A model generated the notes under the pieces. That model searched no databases. It had not been told where the DNA came from and saw nothing but the letters and a program-made list of their open reading frames with translations. From Candidatus Poribacteria bacterium (GTDB lineage: Bacteria > Poribacteria > WGA-4E > WGA-3G): a stretch of DNA of 45,529 nt. The stretch covers positions 1 through 45,529 of the forward strand of contig JAGFCA010000066.1 in the NCBI GenBank assembly GCA_022394755.1. The letters run 5' to 3'. Positions 24,369 through 34,083 of this stretch are shown piece after piece. The translations under genes were made by a program, and so were the position numbers. Every line of letters starts with the position of its first letter. Positions within the stretch are counted from its first letter, which is position 1.

Positions 24369-25730
24369 ATGAATTTAGAAACAAAGAATAGTAAAGCAAC
24401 AGAAATCAAACTTTTTAGTCTTAAATCAATTCAAATGCGGACATTCCATATGACATGGTTTGCATTCTTCCTGGCATTTTTTGGATGGTTTGGTATTGCA
24501 CCTCTAATGGCAATTGTACGCGAAGACTTAATACTCACTCAGGCACAAATCGGAAATACGATCATAGCCTCGGTAGCAATCACTGTTTTAGTACGTATGT
24601 TAATCGGTCCGTTATGTGACCGTATCGGTCCACGTAGGGTATACACATGGTTACTGCTGTTTGGATCTTTACCGGTAATGGGAATAGGTTTATCAAACAA
24701 TTACACAACCTTTCTTATCTTTAGGCTTGCAATTGGTGCTATTGGCGCGTCATTTGTCATAACCCAACATCATACATCAATGATGTTTGCTCCTAATTGT
24801 ATAGGCACTGCAAATGCTACTACTGCAGGTTGGGGAAACATGGGTGGTGGCGTAACACAAATGGTGATGCCATTGATTTTTACTGCCTTCATATTAATGG
24901 GCGCGGATAAATTCCTTGGATGGCGTTTAGCAATGATAGTCCCTGGTTTTGCTCTATTTCTCACTGGAATTGTTTACTATTATATTACAAAAGATACACC
25001 TTCAGGTAATTATTCGGAGATCAAAAGAGATGAGGGGAAAGAAGAATCCCAATCTACTGGGTTTTCAACCTATATCCAAGTCATTAAAGATTATCGAGTT
25101 TGGGCACTATTTGTCATATATGCTGCATGTTTTGGAGTTGAACTTACAATAAACAACATAGCAGCATTATATTATATAGACAATTTTCATTTGAGTTTAG
25201 GCTCTGCAGGCTTAATTGCAGGTTTATTCGGAACAATGAATATATTTGCACGTTCAGTTGGTGGATTCTTCTCTGATTATTCAGCAAAGAACTATGGACT
25301 ACGGGGTAGAGTCATTTTTTTATTCATTGTATTATTAGGTGAAGGCGTGATGCTAATGGTGTTCTCACAGATGCAAGTATTGATCTATGCAGTTGGTTCT
25401 ATGATTCTTTTCAGTTTATTTGTCCAAATGTCTGAAGGAGCAACATTTGGTATTGTTCCTTTCATAAATAAAAAGGCATTAGGTACAGTCGCAGGAATTG
25501 TTGGGGCAGGAGGAAATGCTGGTGCAGTGGCAGCAGGTTTCCTGTTCAGGTCTGAAAATATTTCTACTTCACAGGCATTTCTATTTCTAAGTGTTATGGT
25601 AATGGTTGCATCATTTGCTACTTTATTAATTCGATTCTCACCTGCAACACAAGCAGCAGAAAAAGAAGCTATTGAGGCTGCATTAACAGAGAGAAGATTA
25701 AAAGAACAAACAGGAAATATTTCATCTTAG
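24369..25730 (+). CDS. MFS nitrate/nitrite transporter (NNP family)
   Basis: A 453-residue 12-helix transporter of the nitrate-nitrite porter family (NarK/NasA/NrtP). Helix 1 begins WFAFFLAFFGWFGIAPLM. The MFS loop motif is GPLCDRIGPRRVYTW. The first NNP signature is AGWGNMGGGVTQMVMPLI (about residues 155-172), and the second is in GTVAGIVGAGGNAGAVAAGFLF (about 378-400). These glycine motifs line the nitrate pathway. Between nirA and the nitrate reductase, nitrate uptake is the expected role. AAGGTAGAAGG precedes the ATG. The 79-bp gap after nirA holds no evident terminator, so the three genes are likely one transcript. Confidence 0.92.
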   Translation: MNLETKNSKATEIKLFSLKSIQMRTFHMTWFAFFLAFFGWFGIAPLMAIVREDLILTQAQIGNTIIASVAITVLVRMLIGPLCDRIGPRRVYTWLLLFGSLPVMGIGLSNNYTTFLIFRLAIGAIGASFVITQHHTSMMFAPNCIGTANATTAGWGNMGGGVTQMVMPLIFTAFILMGADKFLGWRLAMIVPGFALFLTGIVYYYITKDTPSGNYSEIKRDEGKEESQSTGFSTYIQVIKDYRVWALFVIYAACFGVELTINNIAALYYIDNFHLSLGSAGLIAGLFGTMNIFARSVGGFFSDYSAKNYGLRGRVIFLFIVLLGEGVMLMVFSQMQVLIYAVGSMILFSLFVQMSEGATFGIVPFINKKALGTVAGIVGAGGNAGAVAAGFLFRSENISTSQAFLFLSVMVMVASFATLLIRFSPATQAAEKEAIEAALTERRLKEQTGNISS

Positions 25731-25790
25731 TAATACTGAATAATACCTTCTATAACCGATTGAAGAAATGCAAATATTAATTAAAATGAA

Positions 25791-27929
25791 ATGGTGAAAT
25801 CTATGGAAACATCTGGAAAAGCAGTTTGTCCTTATTGTGGTGTCGGATGTGTAATTCGTCCTACTGTTGAGAAAAATAAGATTGTCAAAATATCTACTGA
25901 TGAAAATGATGCACCAAATTTTGGGATGCTATGTCCAAAAGGGGCACTTCTCAAACAGGCATTTCAAGACCATGATGGTAGACTCGCATATCCAATGATA
26001 CGAGAAGATAAGCAACAACAGTTAAGAGAAGTGACCTGGGAAGAAGCACTCACATTCACAGCAAATCGATTACAAGAAATCCAGTTAGATTATGGGAATG
26101 ATGCAATTGGGCTTTATGGGTCGGGACAAATGGACACCGAGGCATCTTATGTCTATAACAAACTATTCAAGGGTTTTCTGCGTACAAACAATGTAGATAC
26201 AAATAGTAGATTGTGTATGTCATCTGCTGTTGCTGCATACATTCAAGCGTTTGGGTCGGATGGACCTTCAACTTGTTATGATGACATAAACCATGCTGAT
26301 GTATTTCTGATAATTGGTGCAAACATGATGGTCAATCATCCTGTCCTATTTCAAATGATTAGAAAACGTCGATCATCGGATCCAAATGTACGTATAGTCT
26401 GCGTTGATCCGCGTAGGACTAAAACTGCTGAATTTTCTGATATACATGTTCCACTTGCACCAGGTAGTGATGTGGCATTTTTACAACTCATTGCAAAACG
26501 TTTGTTATCACTGGGACGGTTTGATAGACGGTTCATACAAAGAAATACTGAGAATTATTCAGCATACAGTAACCATTTAGAGAGTTTAAATGAAGAAACT
26601 CTATTATCAGTCTGTGATATACATCCTGGACGTATTGATGAGATTATAGAGTATTTATCAAAGCCAAATAGGCTTCTCAGTTTTTATTGTCAAGGAACAA
26701 ATCAAAGTACCAGCGGGGTTGATAAAAACGCAGCACTAATAAATCTTCATCTCCAGTTAGGTGAAATCGGGAAAGAGGGTGCAGGACCATTTTCCCTTAC
26801 AGGACAAGCAAATGCAATGGGTGGAAGAGAAGTTGGTTATCTCTCTCATCAACTACCGGGGTATAGAGTAGTGACGAATGAAATGCACCGTGCATATCTT
26901 GAAGGTGCATGGCGAATACCTCCTGGGAGTATTGATGAAAACCCAGGATTAACTGCAGTTCCTATGTTTGAAGCAGCAGCTAAAGGAGATGTAAAAGCTC
27001 TTTGGATTACATGTACCAATCCAGCAGTTAGTATGCCAGATACAAAGATTGCACAGGAAGGTTTGGAACGGGCTGAATTAGTAATTGTCCAAGATTGTTA
27101 TAATCCTACTGAAACTACAAAATACGCAGATGTGTTATTACCAGCAGCCCAATGGGGTGAGAAACAGGGAACAATGACTAATAGTGAACGTCTCGTGGTT
27201 CGTAGTGATAAAATGCTTGAACCACCTGGAATAGCTAAACCTGATTGGTGGATCTTCACACAAGTGGCAAAAATTATGGGTTTCAAAAGAGAGTTTGATT
27301 ATAGATCTCACGAAGATATTTGGGATGAATACCGACATCTAACTGGAGGTACACCTTGTGATCAAATGGGAATGACGAACGAAAGGCTTAAAAACACATC
27401 ATTGAGGTGGCCTTGTCCCAACACACAACATCCGGGTACACCACGAAGATATACAAGAAGAAAGTTCAAGACTCCTTCTGGTAAGGCACAATTTATGACA
27501 CCTGTGTACAAATCTCCAGATGAAAATATAGATGAGGAATATCCATTAGGATTGACAACCGGACGTGTTGCCAGTCAGTGGCATACCAGAACTCGGACAG
27601 GTAAAGTAGACCAATTAAATAAGAAAGACCCTGTGCCATTTGTAGAAATACATCCTGAGGATGCTCTCGAATATGGTGTTAACGATAAAGATTGGATTTA
27701 CCTTGTTGGAAGAAGGGGAAGGTGTTATGCAGAAGCACGGGTTACAGGAAACATACGTCGTGGATTACTCTTCATGCCATTCCATTGGGGGGATCTATTC
27801 CATAAAGAGACAAATGTTAATTATGTTACGAATCCTAATTTTGATACTGTTTCAAAACAACCAGAATTGAAGTATTGTGTAGTCCGGATTGAATGTATTG
27901 ATGAAGATAAAAAATCTACGGAATGTTAA
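25791..27929 (+). CDS. narB: Assimilatory nitrate reductase, catalytic subunit (NarB/NasC type)
   Basis: A 712-residue molybdopterin enzyme reducing nitrate to nitrite in the cytoplasm. The N-terminal [4Fe-4S] cluster has Cys13, Cys16, Cys20 and Cys48 (CPYCGVGC, LCPKG). The molybdenum ligand is probably Cys142 in TNSRLCMSSAV, as in the Nas/Nap branch and unlike the Asp of NarG. TGQANAMGGREVG and the C-terminal molydopterin-binding part (LTTGRVASQWHTRTRTGKV, LFMPFHWG) are typical. Length matches ferredoxin-dependent NarB; no FAD domain or extra BFD-type Cys region is seen. No twin-arginine signal is present. An alternative ATG four codons in is possible, since neither has a strong ribosome binding site. 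Confidence 0.92.
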   Translation: MVKSMETSGKAVCPYCGVGCVIRPTVEKNKIVKISTDENDAPNFGMLCPKGALLKQAFQDHDGRLAYPMIREDKQQQLREVTWEEALTFTANRLQEIQLDYGNDAIGLYGSGQMDTEASYVYNKLFKGFLRTNNVDTNSRLCMSSAVAAYIQAFGSDGPSTCYDDINHADVFLIIGANMMVNHPVLFQMIRKRRSSDPNVRIVCVDPRRTKTAEFSDIHVPLAPGSDVAFLQLIAKRLLSLGRFDRRFIQRNTENYSAYSNHLESLNEETLLSVCDIHPGRIDEIIEYLSKPNRLLSFYCQGTNQSTSGVDKNAALINLHLQLGEIGKEGAGPFSLTGQANAMGGREVGYLSHQLPGYRVVTNEMHRAYLEGAWRIPPGSIDENPGLTAVPMFEAAAKGDVKALWITCTNPAVSMPDTKIAQEGLERAELVIVQDCYNPTETTKYADVLLPAAQWGEKQGTMTNSERLVVRSDKMLEPPGIAKPDWWIFTQVAKIMGFKREFDYRSHEDIWDEYRHLTGGTPCDQMGMTNERLKNTSLRWPCPNTQHPGTPRRYTRRKFKTPSGKAQFMTPVYKSPDENIDEEYPLGLTTGRVASQWHTRTRTGKVDQLNKKDPVPFVEIHPEDALEYGVNDKDWIYLVGRRGRCYAEARVTGNIRRGLLFMPFHWGDLFHKETNVNYVTNPNFDTVSKQPELKYCVVRIECIDEDKKSTEC

Positions 27930-28014
27930 CCGGTAATTAGTTTCATGTAAGATAGTGAATCATTCCAAACTACACAATATTATCATTCTAAATTGGCATT
28001 AAGAATTATCGTAC

Positions 28015-28962
28015 TTAAAAACCAAGATCCTTATTCACTATATTTTTCAACTCTTCCCCATTAAGGTACCGTTCTAAATTATCCAAGAAAAATGAGGTAA
28101 TACGGTTCATTCTGTGTTGAGAACCACCAGCAGAATGAGGTGAAATAATTACATTTGGGAAATCCCATAGTGGACTATTTTGATCTAAAGGTTCAACTTC
28201 TGTAACATCCAATCCTGCTCCGGCAATTTTTCCATCTTTCAAGATCTGAATTAGATCATCTTCTTTTACAATTGGTCCACGAGCAACGTTAATAAAATAT
28301 GCAGATTGTTGCATTACTGATAGATTATCAGCGTTTATCAAACCTCGTGTTTCCTCTGTTAATGGACACGCGATCATAACTACATCTACTCGACTCATAA
28401 GGTCTTTGAGTTTATCCATCGACATCAGTTCATCAACATTATCAGGTTTTTCTGTACGGTATGCATCTACGGCAATAACATGCATATCAAAACCTTTTGC
28501 ACGTTTCACCATTTCCATGCCTATTCCACCTAATCCAACAATACCCATCTTGAATCCATCAATCTCAATCATAGGTGTACCCAGTCCACCCCATTTATGT
28601 TGATCTTGATTTCTAACAGTCTGATGAATACCACGCGCTAACCCAAGCAATAGTGCAAATGCTTGGTCGGCTACATGTGTTGCATATAGTCCTGCAGCAT
28701 TTGTAAGAATTACATCACTTTGCCGTATAGCTGGATACATATGCCTATCCATACCAGCACTTGACGCTTGAATCCATTTTATATTTGGAAGCAGAGGAAA
28801 GATCTCTTCACTACAGTATCCATAAAAGATATCTGTGTCTTTACCTTCTTCGACTAATTGTTCTTGTGATTCTGGATTTACATAGGTATGGTCATCACCA
28901 ATAATACTTTCTAATCTACTTAGAAGTTCACCTTCAATTTTACTTTGTACTAATATCTTCAT
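28015..28962 (-). CDS. D-2-hydroxyacid dehydrogenase (NAD-dependent)
   Basis: A 315-residue member of the D-isomer 2-hydroxyacid dehydrogenase family. The Rossmann turn is MGIVGLGGIGMEMVKRAKGF (about residues 138-157). The catalytic triad is complete: Arg in FINVARGPIV, Glu in LDVTEVEPLDQNSP and His in IISPHSAGG. IQASSAGMDRH near residue 65 contributes to substrate binding. Such enzymes reduce glyoxylate, hydroxypyruvate, phenylpyruvate or similar keto acids; the exact one is not evident. It is convergent with narB (85 bp, no clear terminator seen) and follows the HAD gene on the same strand by 34 bp, suggesting a two-gene unit. Confidence 0.9.
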   Translation of the reverse strand: MKILVQSKIEGELLSRLESIIGDDHTYVNPESQEQLVEEGKDTDIFYGYCSEEIFPLLPNIKWIQASSAGMDRHMYPAIRQSDVILTNAAGLYATHVADQAFALLLGLARGIHQTVRNQDQHKWGGLGTPMIEIDGFKMGIVGLGGIGMEMVKRAKGFDMHVIAVDAYRTEKPDNVDELMSMDKLKDLMSRVDVVMIACPLTEETRGLINADNLSVMQQSAYFINVARGPIVKEDDLIQILKDGKIAGAGLDVTEVEPLDQNSPLWDFPNVIISPHSAGGSQHRMNRITSFFLDNLERYLNGEELKNIVNKDLGF

Positions 28963-28996
28963 TTAAATACCTTTCTGTTTACAATCTCAATTAATC

Positions 28997-29890
28997 CTAC
29001 CAAGGTGGTGTGTCTGGTAGTAATTCTTGGAATTTTTCAAGTAATCCTTCCTCGTATACACCAGAAAATTCTTCATTAAAGAAACTATCAATTCCAACAT
29101 CTAAAAAATTTGCCCATGATGTATCTTCCGAACCAGGATTCACAGGAAAAAACAGGGCATCCACACTTTGTGCTGCTTTTAAATCTCCTGGAGAATCTCC
29201 AATCATTAATACGCGATTTTTTTTATATTTACCTTCAGTTGTAATAGTAAGATGTTCTGTTTTTGTACCCATTTCTTGTCCTGCAATCAGAGCGACATAC
29301 TGGTCTATATCATGTTCAATCCATTCTCTTTGGAGTGCTTCATCTGGTGTTGCAGATACAACAATTACATCTGCTTTTCCTTGAAGTCGTTGTAATGCAT
29401 CTCTTACCCCAGGAAATGGTGGTAAATTGTAAACAATCTCACCAACACTAATATTTACATCCAGACTCCATTGCATTACTTTGTTTAACTCATCATGTTT
29501 TTCGCCTGATGCACTATCAATTGCTTCTTGAAGAGCAGGATTACCAAGTTTTGTTTCTACTTCAGTCCATTCACGTAGGTATGGTAGTTCTGGTACATCA
29601 ACCCCCATTTTCTGAACCAACGACATATTACGTAGGTAGTCGAAAACAAGTAAAACAGCTTTGAAACGGTTTGTACCACGCATAGTGGAGTACAAATTTA
29701 CAAAATCCCATGCTTGGTGTACTTGACGTGATATTGAGGCTAAACCGAAGTGTTTTACTACATTTACACTAAAGCAATCATTGTGTTTCACCTCCATGCT
29801 GTTGAAAACACAGCCGTCCGAGTCGATTCCAACAAAAAAATCGTGTTGTGGTTCAAAATCATGAAGGGGTTGTTGAGGACTAATCGCCAT
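28997..29890 (-). CDS. HAD-superfamily hydrolase
   Basis: A 297-residue haloacid dehalogenase-like phosphatase. Motif I is FFVGIDSDGCVFNSM (nucleophile and acid Asp in DSD). Motif II is in ADVIVVSATPDEAL, the Lys of motif III is probably in GTKTEHL or KYKKNR, and motif IV is MIGDSPGDLKAAQ. The cap domain is large and helical (about residues 30-170). A substrate is not predictable, though a phosphoglycolate or sugar phosphate is common for this class. The ATG at 29890 has AAGGAG 6 bases upstream; a GTG two codons earlier lies too close to it. It precedes the hydroxyacid dehydrogenase on the same strand. Confidence 0.85.
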   Translation of the reverse strand: MAISPQQPLHDFEPQHDFFVGIDSDGCVFNSMEVKHNDCFSVNVVKHFGLASISRQVHQAWDFVNLYSTMRGTNRFKAVLLVFDYLRNMSLVQKMGVDVPELPYLREWTEVETKLGNPALQEAIDSASGEKHDELNKVMQWSLDVNISVGEIVYNLPPFPGVRDALQRLQGKADVIVVSATPDEALQREWIEHDIDQYVALIAGQEMGTKTEHLTITTEGKYKKNRVLMIGDSPGDLKAAQSVDALFFPVNPGSEDTSWANFLDVGIDSFFNEEFSGVYEEGLLEKFQELLPDTPPW

Positions 29891-29986
29891 ATTCACTCCT
29901 TAAGAACATAGTAAATGAGAAAAGTGTGTTTTTTGAATTGAACAGTAGTTGGAAATCTTAATCAGTGTAATAGAATACTACAGATA

Positions 29987-31450
29987 TTATTCGACTGTTA
30001 TTTCTGGACGATTCTCCAACATCCATTCTGTATGGAATACTTTGGGTTCACCATCTTTATCAACAATGATATTACCGTCATTATCCAACTTATTGTATGT
30101 ATGAGCACCAAAGTAGTCGCGCATTGCTTGAATAAGGTTTGCAGATAATCTACTGCTTCGATAACTATCAAAATATGCTAAAGCAGAACTAAATGCCGGA
30201 ACTGGAACACCTAATTGTGTTGCTGTACTGATTACATTTCTCCAATGTGGTTGGGCAGTTTCAATTACATCACGGAAATAACTGTCCAGTAAAAGGTTTG
30301 GTAAATCGGGATTTCGATCAAATGCATCTGCGATTCTATGAAGAAATTTAGCACGTATTATACATCCACCCCTCCATCCTAAAGCTATATTGCCAAGATC
30401 AAGATCCCAATCATATTCTGTGCTTGCTTCACGCATAAGGGCAAAACCTTGTGCATAAGAACAAATTTTTGCTGCATATAATGCATCATGAATGGCTTTG
30501 AGTGTCTCTTCACGATCTCCATCAAATGTTCCTATTGGACCTTTTATCACTTCTGCTGCATCTACTCGTTCGCTTTTGATTGCCGAAATACACCTTGCAA
30601 AAACTGCTTCGGCGATAGTAGGTGCTGATATACCCAGATCTAATGCAGATATACTTGTCCATTTACCTGTTCCTTTTTGACCTGCTTGATCAAGCACTAC
30701 ATCTACAAATGGAGAACCACCATCATCAAATTGCGTGAAAATGTCAGCTGTGATCTCAATAAGATAAGAATTAAGTTCTCCTTGATTCCATTCATTAAAG
30801 ACCTTCTGCATCTCTTCTGCATCAAGCCCCAAAACACTTTTCATTAATGAATAGGCTTCACAAATCAGTTGCATATCACAATATTCGATACCGTTATGTA
30901 CCATTTTCACATAATGACCTGCTCCATTAGGTCCAATGTAAGAACAGCAAGGTGTACCTTCAACTTGTGCAGCAATCTTTGTAAAAATCGGTTCAACAAG
31001 CTCGTATGCTTCAGGGGATCCACCGGGCATCATGGCTGGACCTTTTAACGCTCCCTCTTCACCACCAGATATACCAGTTCCAATATACAGTATTTCTTGA
31101 TTAGATAATTCTTCATGTCGACGTGTAGTGTCATTAAAGTTGGAATTTCCCCCATCAATTATAAGGTCACCCTTTGATAGATGTGGAACCAACAATTCAA
31201 TAAATGCATCAACAGGTTCCCCTGCTTTTACCATTAAGATAATCTTTTTCGGAGATTTTAATTGGGAAAGGAAATCTGGAATGGAATGTGCACCAGTGAT
31301 ATTTTTGCCCTTTGCGGAACCGGAAAGGAATGCATCAACACGAGAAATTGTTCTGTTAAAAACTGCAACTTCGAAACCTTTACTCTCCATATTGAGTGCA
31401 AGGTTTTCTCCCATCACTGCTAATCCTATGAGTCCTATATCTGCTGACAA
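29987..31450 (-). CDS. gnd: 6-phosphogluconate dehydrogenase, decarboxylating
   Basis: A 487-residue pentose-phosphate pathway enzyme converting 6-phosphogluconate to ribulose 5-phosphate with NADP. Motifs: N-terminal IGLIGLAVMGENLALNMESKGF; GNSNFNDTTRRHEEL; catalytic segment GISGGEEGALKGPAMMPGG; and GAGHYVKMVHNGIEYCDMQL with the catalytic Lys and the HNGIEY substrate motif. The C terminus has ALGWRGGCIIRAKFL and RDYFGAHTY. Length is that of the long, standard form. The start is TTG, with a full AGGAGG 8 bases upstream. It is transcribed alone. Together with the sugar kinases at 9317-12400 it points to active sugar metabolism. Confidence 0.97.
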   Translation of the reverse strand: MSADIGLIGLAVMGENLALNMESKGFEVAVFNRTISRVDAFLSGSAKGKNITGAHSIPDFLSQLKSPKKIILMVKAGEPVDAFIELLVPHLSKGDLIIDGGNSNFNDTTRRHEELSNQEILYIGTGISGGEEGALKGPAMMPGGSPEAYELVEPIFTKIAAQVEGTPCCSYIGPNGAGHYVKMVHNGIEYCDMQLICEAYSLMKSVLGLDAEEMQKVFNEWNQGELNSYLIEITADIFTQFDDGGSPFVDVVLDQAGQKGTGKWTSISALDLGISAPTIAEAVFARCISAIKSERVDAAEVIKGPIGTFDGDREETLKAIHDALYAAKICSYAQGFALMREASTEYDWDLDLGNIALGWRGGCIIRAKFLHRIADAFDRNPDLPNLLLDSYFRDVIETAQPHWRNVISTATQLGVPVPAFSSALAYFDSYRSSRLSANLIQAMRDYFGAHTYNKLDNDGNIIVDKDGEPKVFHTEWMLENRPEITVE

Positions 31451-31680
31451 TCTTATGTCCTCCTATGTTTACAATGTCTTCATATCATACACCTTATAGG
31501 AAAAGAGTGTCAACATAAAAATAGTAGAGAATTTCTGATACCTCTGGCATTAAATGCTTAGTTGAATTAATGATCGATTGAGTTTGATAATAGGTAAGTG
31601 TTTTTCTTTTCTTAATTGATTCTACACTTATGTAATCTAATACACTAATTTGATTTACGAACTCTCTTTATGAATCATAT

Positions 31681-34074
31681 TCATTTCCCAACAGATGCAT
31701 CTTCAGTTTGTGGAATTAGAATAAAGCCTGCTTTATCTGTTAGGGTAACTTTTGATATTTCAATTCTTGAAGCCTTTAATTGAAGTACTTGAAATGATAA
31801 AGTAGCAAGTGTTCCATTTCCAGCTCCATACCCAGTTCGTGACCTTGCAGATAGTTTAATTACATTATCCTCAATATTGGGAGAATCTTCAAAAGATCCA
31901 TCTGGTAGAAAGTCTCCCAGATAACACTCTAAAAAACGAAGTGAATTAGAATCAAATTTGACAACAGATGAAAATCCAGAAACTGTATAACTATCAACTA
32001 TATCAATAGTTAGTATTATTTTTTCGCCCACAGTTACAGAATTAACATTACTCGGTTTTAAACCGATTATTGCATCTGCATTTGATTTTTCAGGCAAATC
32101 CCATATCAGGATTGTACCATCCCAACTACAACTTGCGAGGGTTTTTCCGTCAGGACTAAAAGATACCTCAGTTATATCATCTGTATGTCCAGTAAATGTC
32201 TTTATTTGTCTTCCTGATCTTGCGTTCCATAGTTTGATTGTGTCATCTCTACTTCCACTTGCTAGATACTTACCATCAATACTTACTGCAATATCAGTTA
32301 CTCTATCATTATGTCCATTCAGTCTATTCTTTACCTGACCAGTAACGGTATCCCATATACCCAATGTTCCATCAGGATGACCTGTATAGAGAGTCCGTGA
32401 GTCAGAACTAAAATAGACTCCATTAATTCTGCCTTTGTCTTTTATCTTTAAAGTCGAAATAATCTGTCCTGTAGAAACATCCCATATTCTTGCTTTCCCA
32501 TCAACATTTCCCGTTGCTAAAATACTACCATCAATATTAAATGCTAAACTACGTACGCCTACCGTGTCTATCGTATTCTGGAGTTTATTGTTAACTACAT
32601 CCCAAATATGTAATTTCCATATACGGTATGAGTCATCACCCCCAGCAATGGCGAGTAATTTTCCATCATTGCTGAATTTAAGATTATTAGACTCTAAATA
32701 ATTATTCTGAATTCTATTCTCGATTTTACCTGTATTAGAATCCAGTATATACACATCAGATGCATTTGCTGAGGCTATTACTGCACCAGATGGAATATAT
32801 GATAAATCACTGACTTTTGATGAATCATACTTAATGTTTTTTATAATTGTATTTGAATTTACATCCCACATAAGGATATTTTCATTTAAAAAATCAGCAT
32901 ATAGCCCACTAATAATACTCTTCCCATCAGGACTATATGAAATACTTGATATAACAGAATAATGTCCTGTAGTAAGGATCTTTACGAATTCTCCAGAATT
33001 GGGATTCCACACCCGAATTGTACCATCTTGACTTGCTGTCGCAAGTGATAAGCCGTCATGGCTAAAGGAAAGGCTTTTTATCCCACCAGAATGTCCATTA
33101 TGTGTAACTTTATGCTTATTCTGTATTTCACAGTCATATTCCTGACACGGTGATATGTTGCCTACTAATGAATTTATGTGGACACCTGTGGATGGATTCC
33201 AAAAACGAATTGTTGAATCTGGGTCATATAATCCACTACCGCTGACAAGTAAATTTCCATCTGGACTATAGGATATACAGGAAATTGCTCCTTGATAATT
33301 AAGCCTGTTGATTTCTTCTTTCAAAGAATATAAAAGTTCACCTGAATTGGTATCCCAAATTCTGATTTTACCATCATGTGCACCACTTACAATTCTCTTT
33401 CCATTTGGACTGAAGGATACACTATATACATCCCAATTATCAGTTGTATGTGTTCTAAGTAATTCACCAGTCTTGGCGTCCCATAAACAAACTGAATTGT
33501 CTGAACTACCACTAACAAGTAATTTTCCATCTGGACTAAAGGCTACAGAGTTAACATCTCGCTTATGTCCACTAAGAGTTGATATCTGGGTACCACTCTT
33601 TAAATCCCATAAGAAAATTGCATCTGAAGAGACAATTATACTCACACCACATGCGATTGTTTTTCCATCTGGACTTACACTCATACTAATAACATTAGAG
33701 CCATGTCCTACAAGTGTATTCTTCAATTCTCTTTTAGATGTATCCCATACGTAAACAACACCCAAACTTCCAGCTGCGATTGTTTTTCCATCAGGACTAT
33801 ATACGACGCTTTTAAAATTTTTCCGACTTGCAGTAATTAGATCAACCGGCTGTCCAGAATTTGAATCGTAAATCCATAATCCAATGGAACTTGCAATTGC
33901 TATGTATTTACTATCAGGTGAATATGTAATTTGATTGATTTCACCTTTACCCAATCGAGCTAACGCATCTTCTGGTAAATTCCATGTTGCATAGTCTTCA
34001 GAAAAACAATTATATGAGAATAACAGAAAGACTGGGATTAAAACAAGGATTCTATTGATTTTACATTTCTTCAT
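31681..34074 (-). CDS. Secreted WD40 repeat protein with C-terminal cohesin-like domain
   Basis: A 797-residue exported protein. After a signal peptide (ILVLIPVFLLFSYNCFS) and NLPEDALARLGKG, about 14 WD40 repeats run to about residue 665, enough for two seven-bladed propellers. Each has a strand like SFSPDGKTLASCSWDG and a final LWD or IWD. Residues about 680-797 are cohesin-like: VTVGEKIILTIDIVDSYTVSGFSSVVKFD, YLGDFLPDGSF and GNGTLATLSFQVL. Cohesins bind dockerins in cellulosomes, but many cohesin-like domains in such bacteria are simple adhesion modules. No dockerin was seen in the window. It directly follows a paralogue of the same design (9 bp apart) and a SUMF1 lipoprotein gene. No clear ribosome binding site precedes the ATG. 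Confidence 0.88.
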   Translation of the reverse strand: MKKCKINRILVLIPVFLLFSYNCFSEDYATWNLPEDALARLGKGEINQITYSPDSKYIAIASSIGLWIYDSNSGQPVDLITASRKNFKSVVYSPDGKTIAAGSLGVVYVWDTSKRELKNTLVGHGSNVISMSVSPDGKTIACGVSIIVSSDAIFLWDLKSGTQISTLSGHKRDVNSVAFSPDGKLLVSGSSDNSVCLWDAKTGELLRTHTTDNWDVYSVSFSPNGKRIVSGAHDGKIRIWDTNSGELLYSLKEEINRLNYQGAISCISYSPDGNLLVSGSGLYDPDSTIRFWNPSTGVHINSLVGNISPCQEYDCEIQNKHKVTHNGHSGGIKSLSFSHDGLSLATASQDGTIRVWNPNSGEFVKILTTGHYSVISSISYSPDGKSIISGLYADFLNENILMWDVNSNTIIKNIKYDSSKVSDLSYIPSGAVIASANASDVYILDSNTGKIENRIQNNYLESNNLKFSNDGKLLAIAGGDDSYRIWKLHIWDVVNNKLQNTIDTVGVRSLAFNIDGSILATGNVDGKARIWDVSTGQIISTLKIKDKGRINGVYFSSDSRTLYTGHPDGTLGIWDTVTGQVKNRLNGHNDRVTDIAVSIDGKYLASGSRDDTIKLWNARSGRQIKTFTGHTDDITEVSFSPDGKTLASCSWDGTILIWDLPEKSNADAIIGLKPSNVNSVTVGEKIILTIDIVDSYTVSGFSSVVKFDSNSLRFLECYLGDFLPDGSFEDSPNIEDNVIKLSARSRTGYGAGNGTLATLSFQVLQLKASRIEISKVTLTDKAGFILIPQTEDASVGK

Positions 34075-34083
34075 AAATATATT

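Noticed and set aside
27989..28006. TTGGCATTAAG sequence like a sigma-54 -24 element
   Set aside because: The matching -12 GC is not at the required 10-bp spacing, and it lies between convergent genes.
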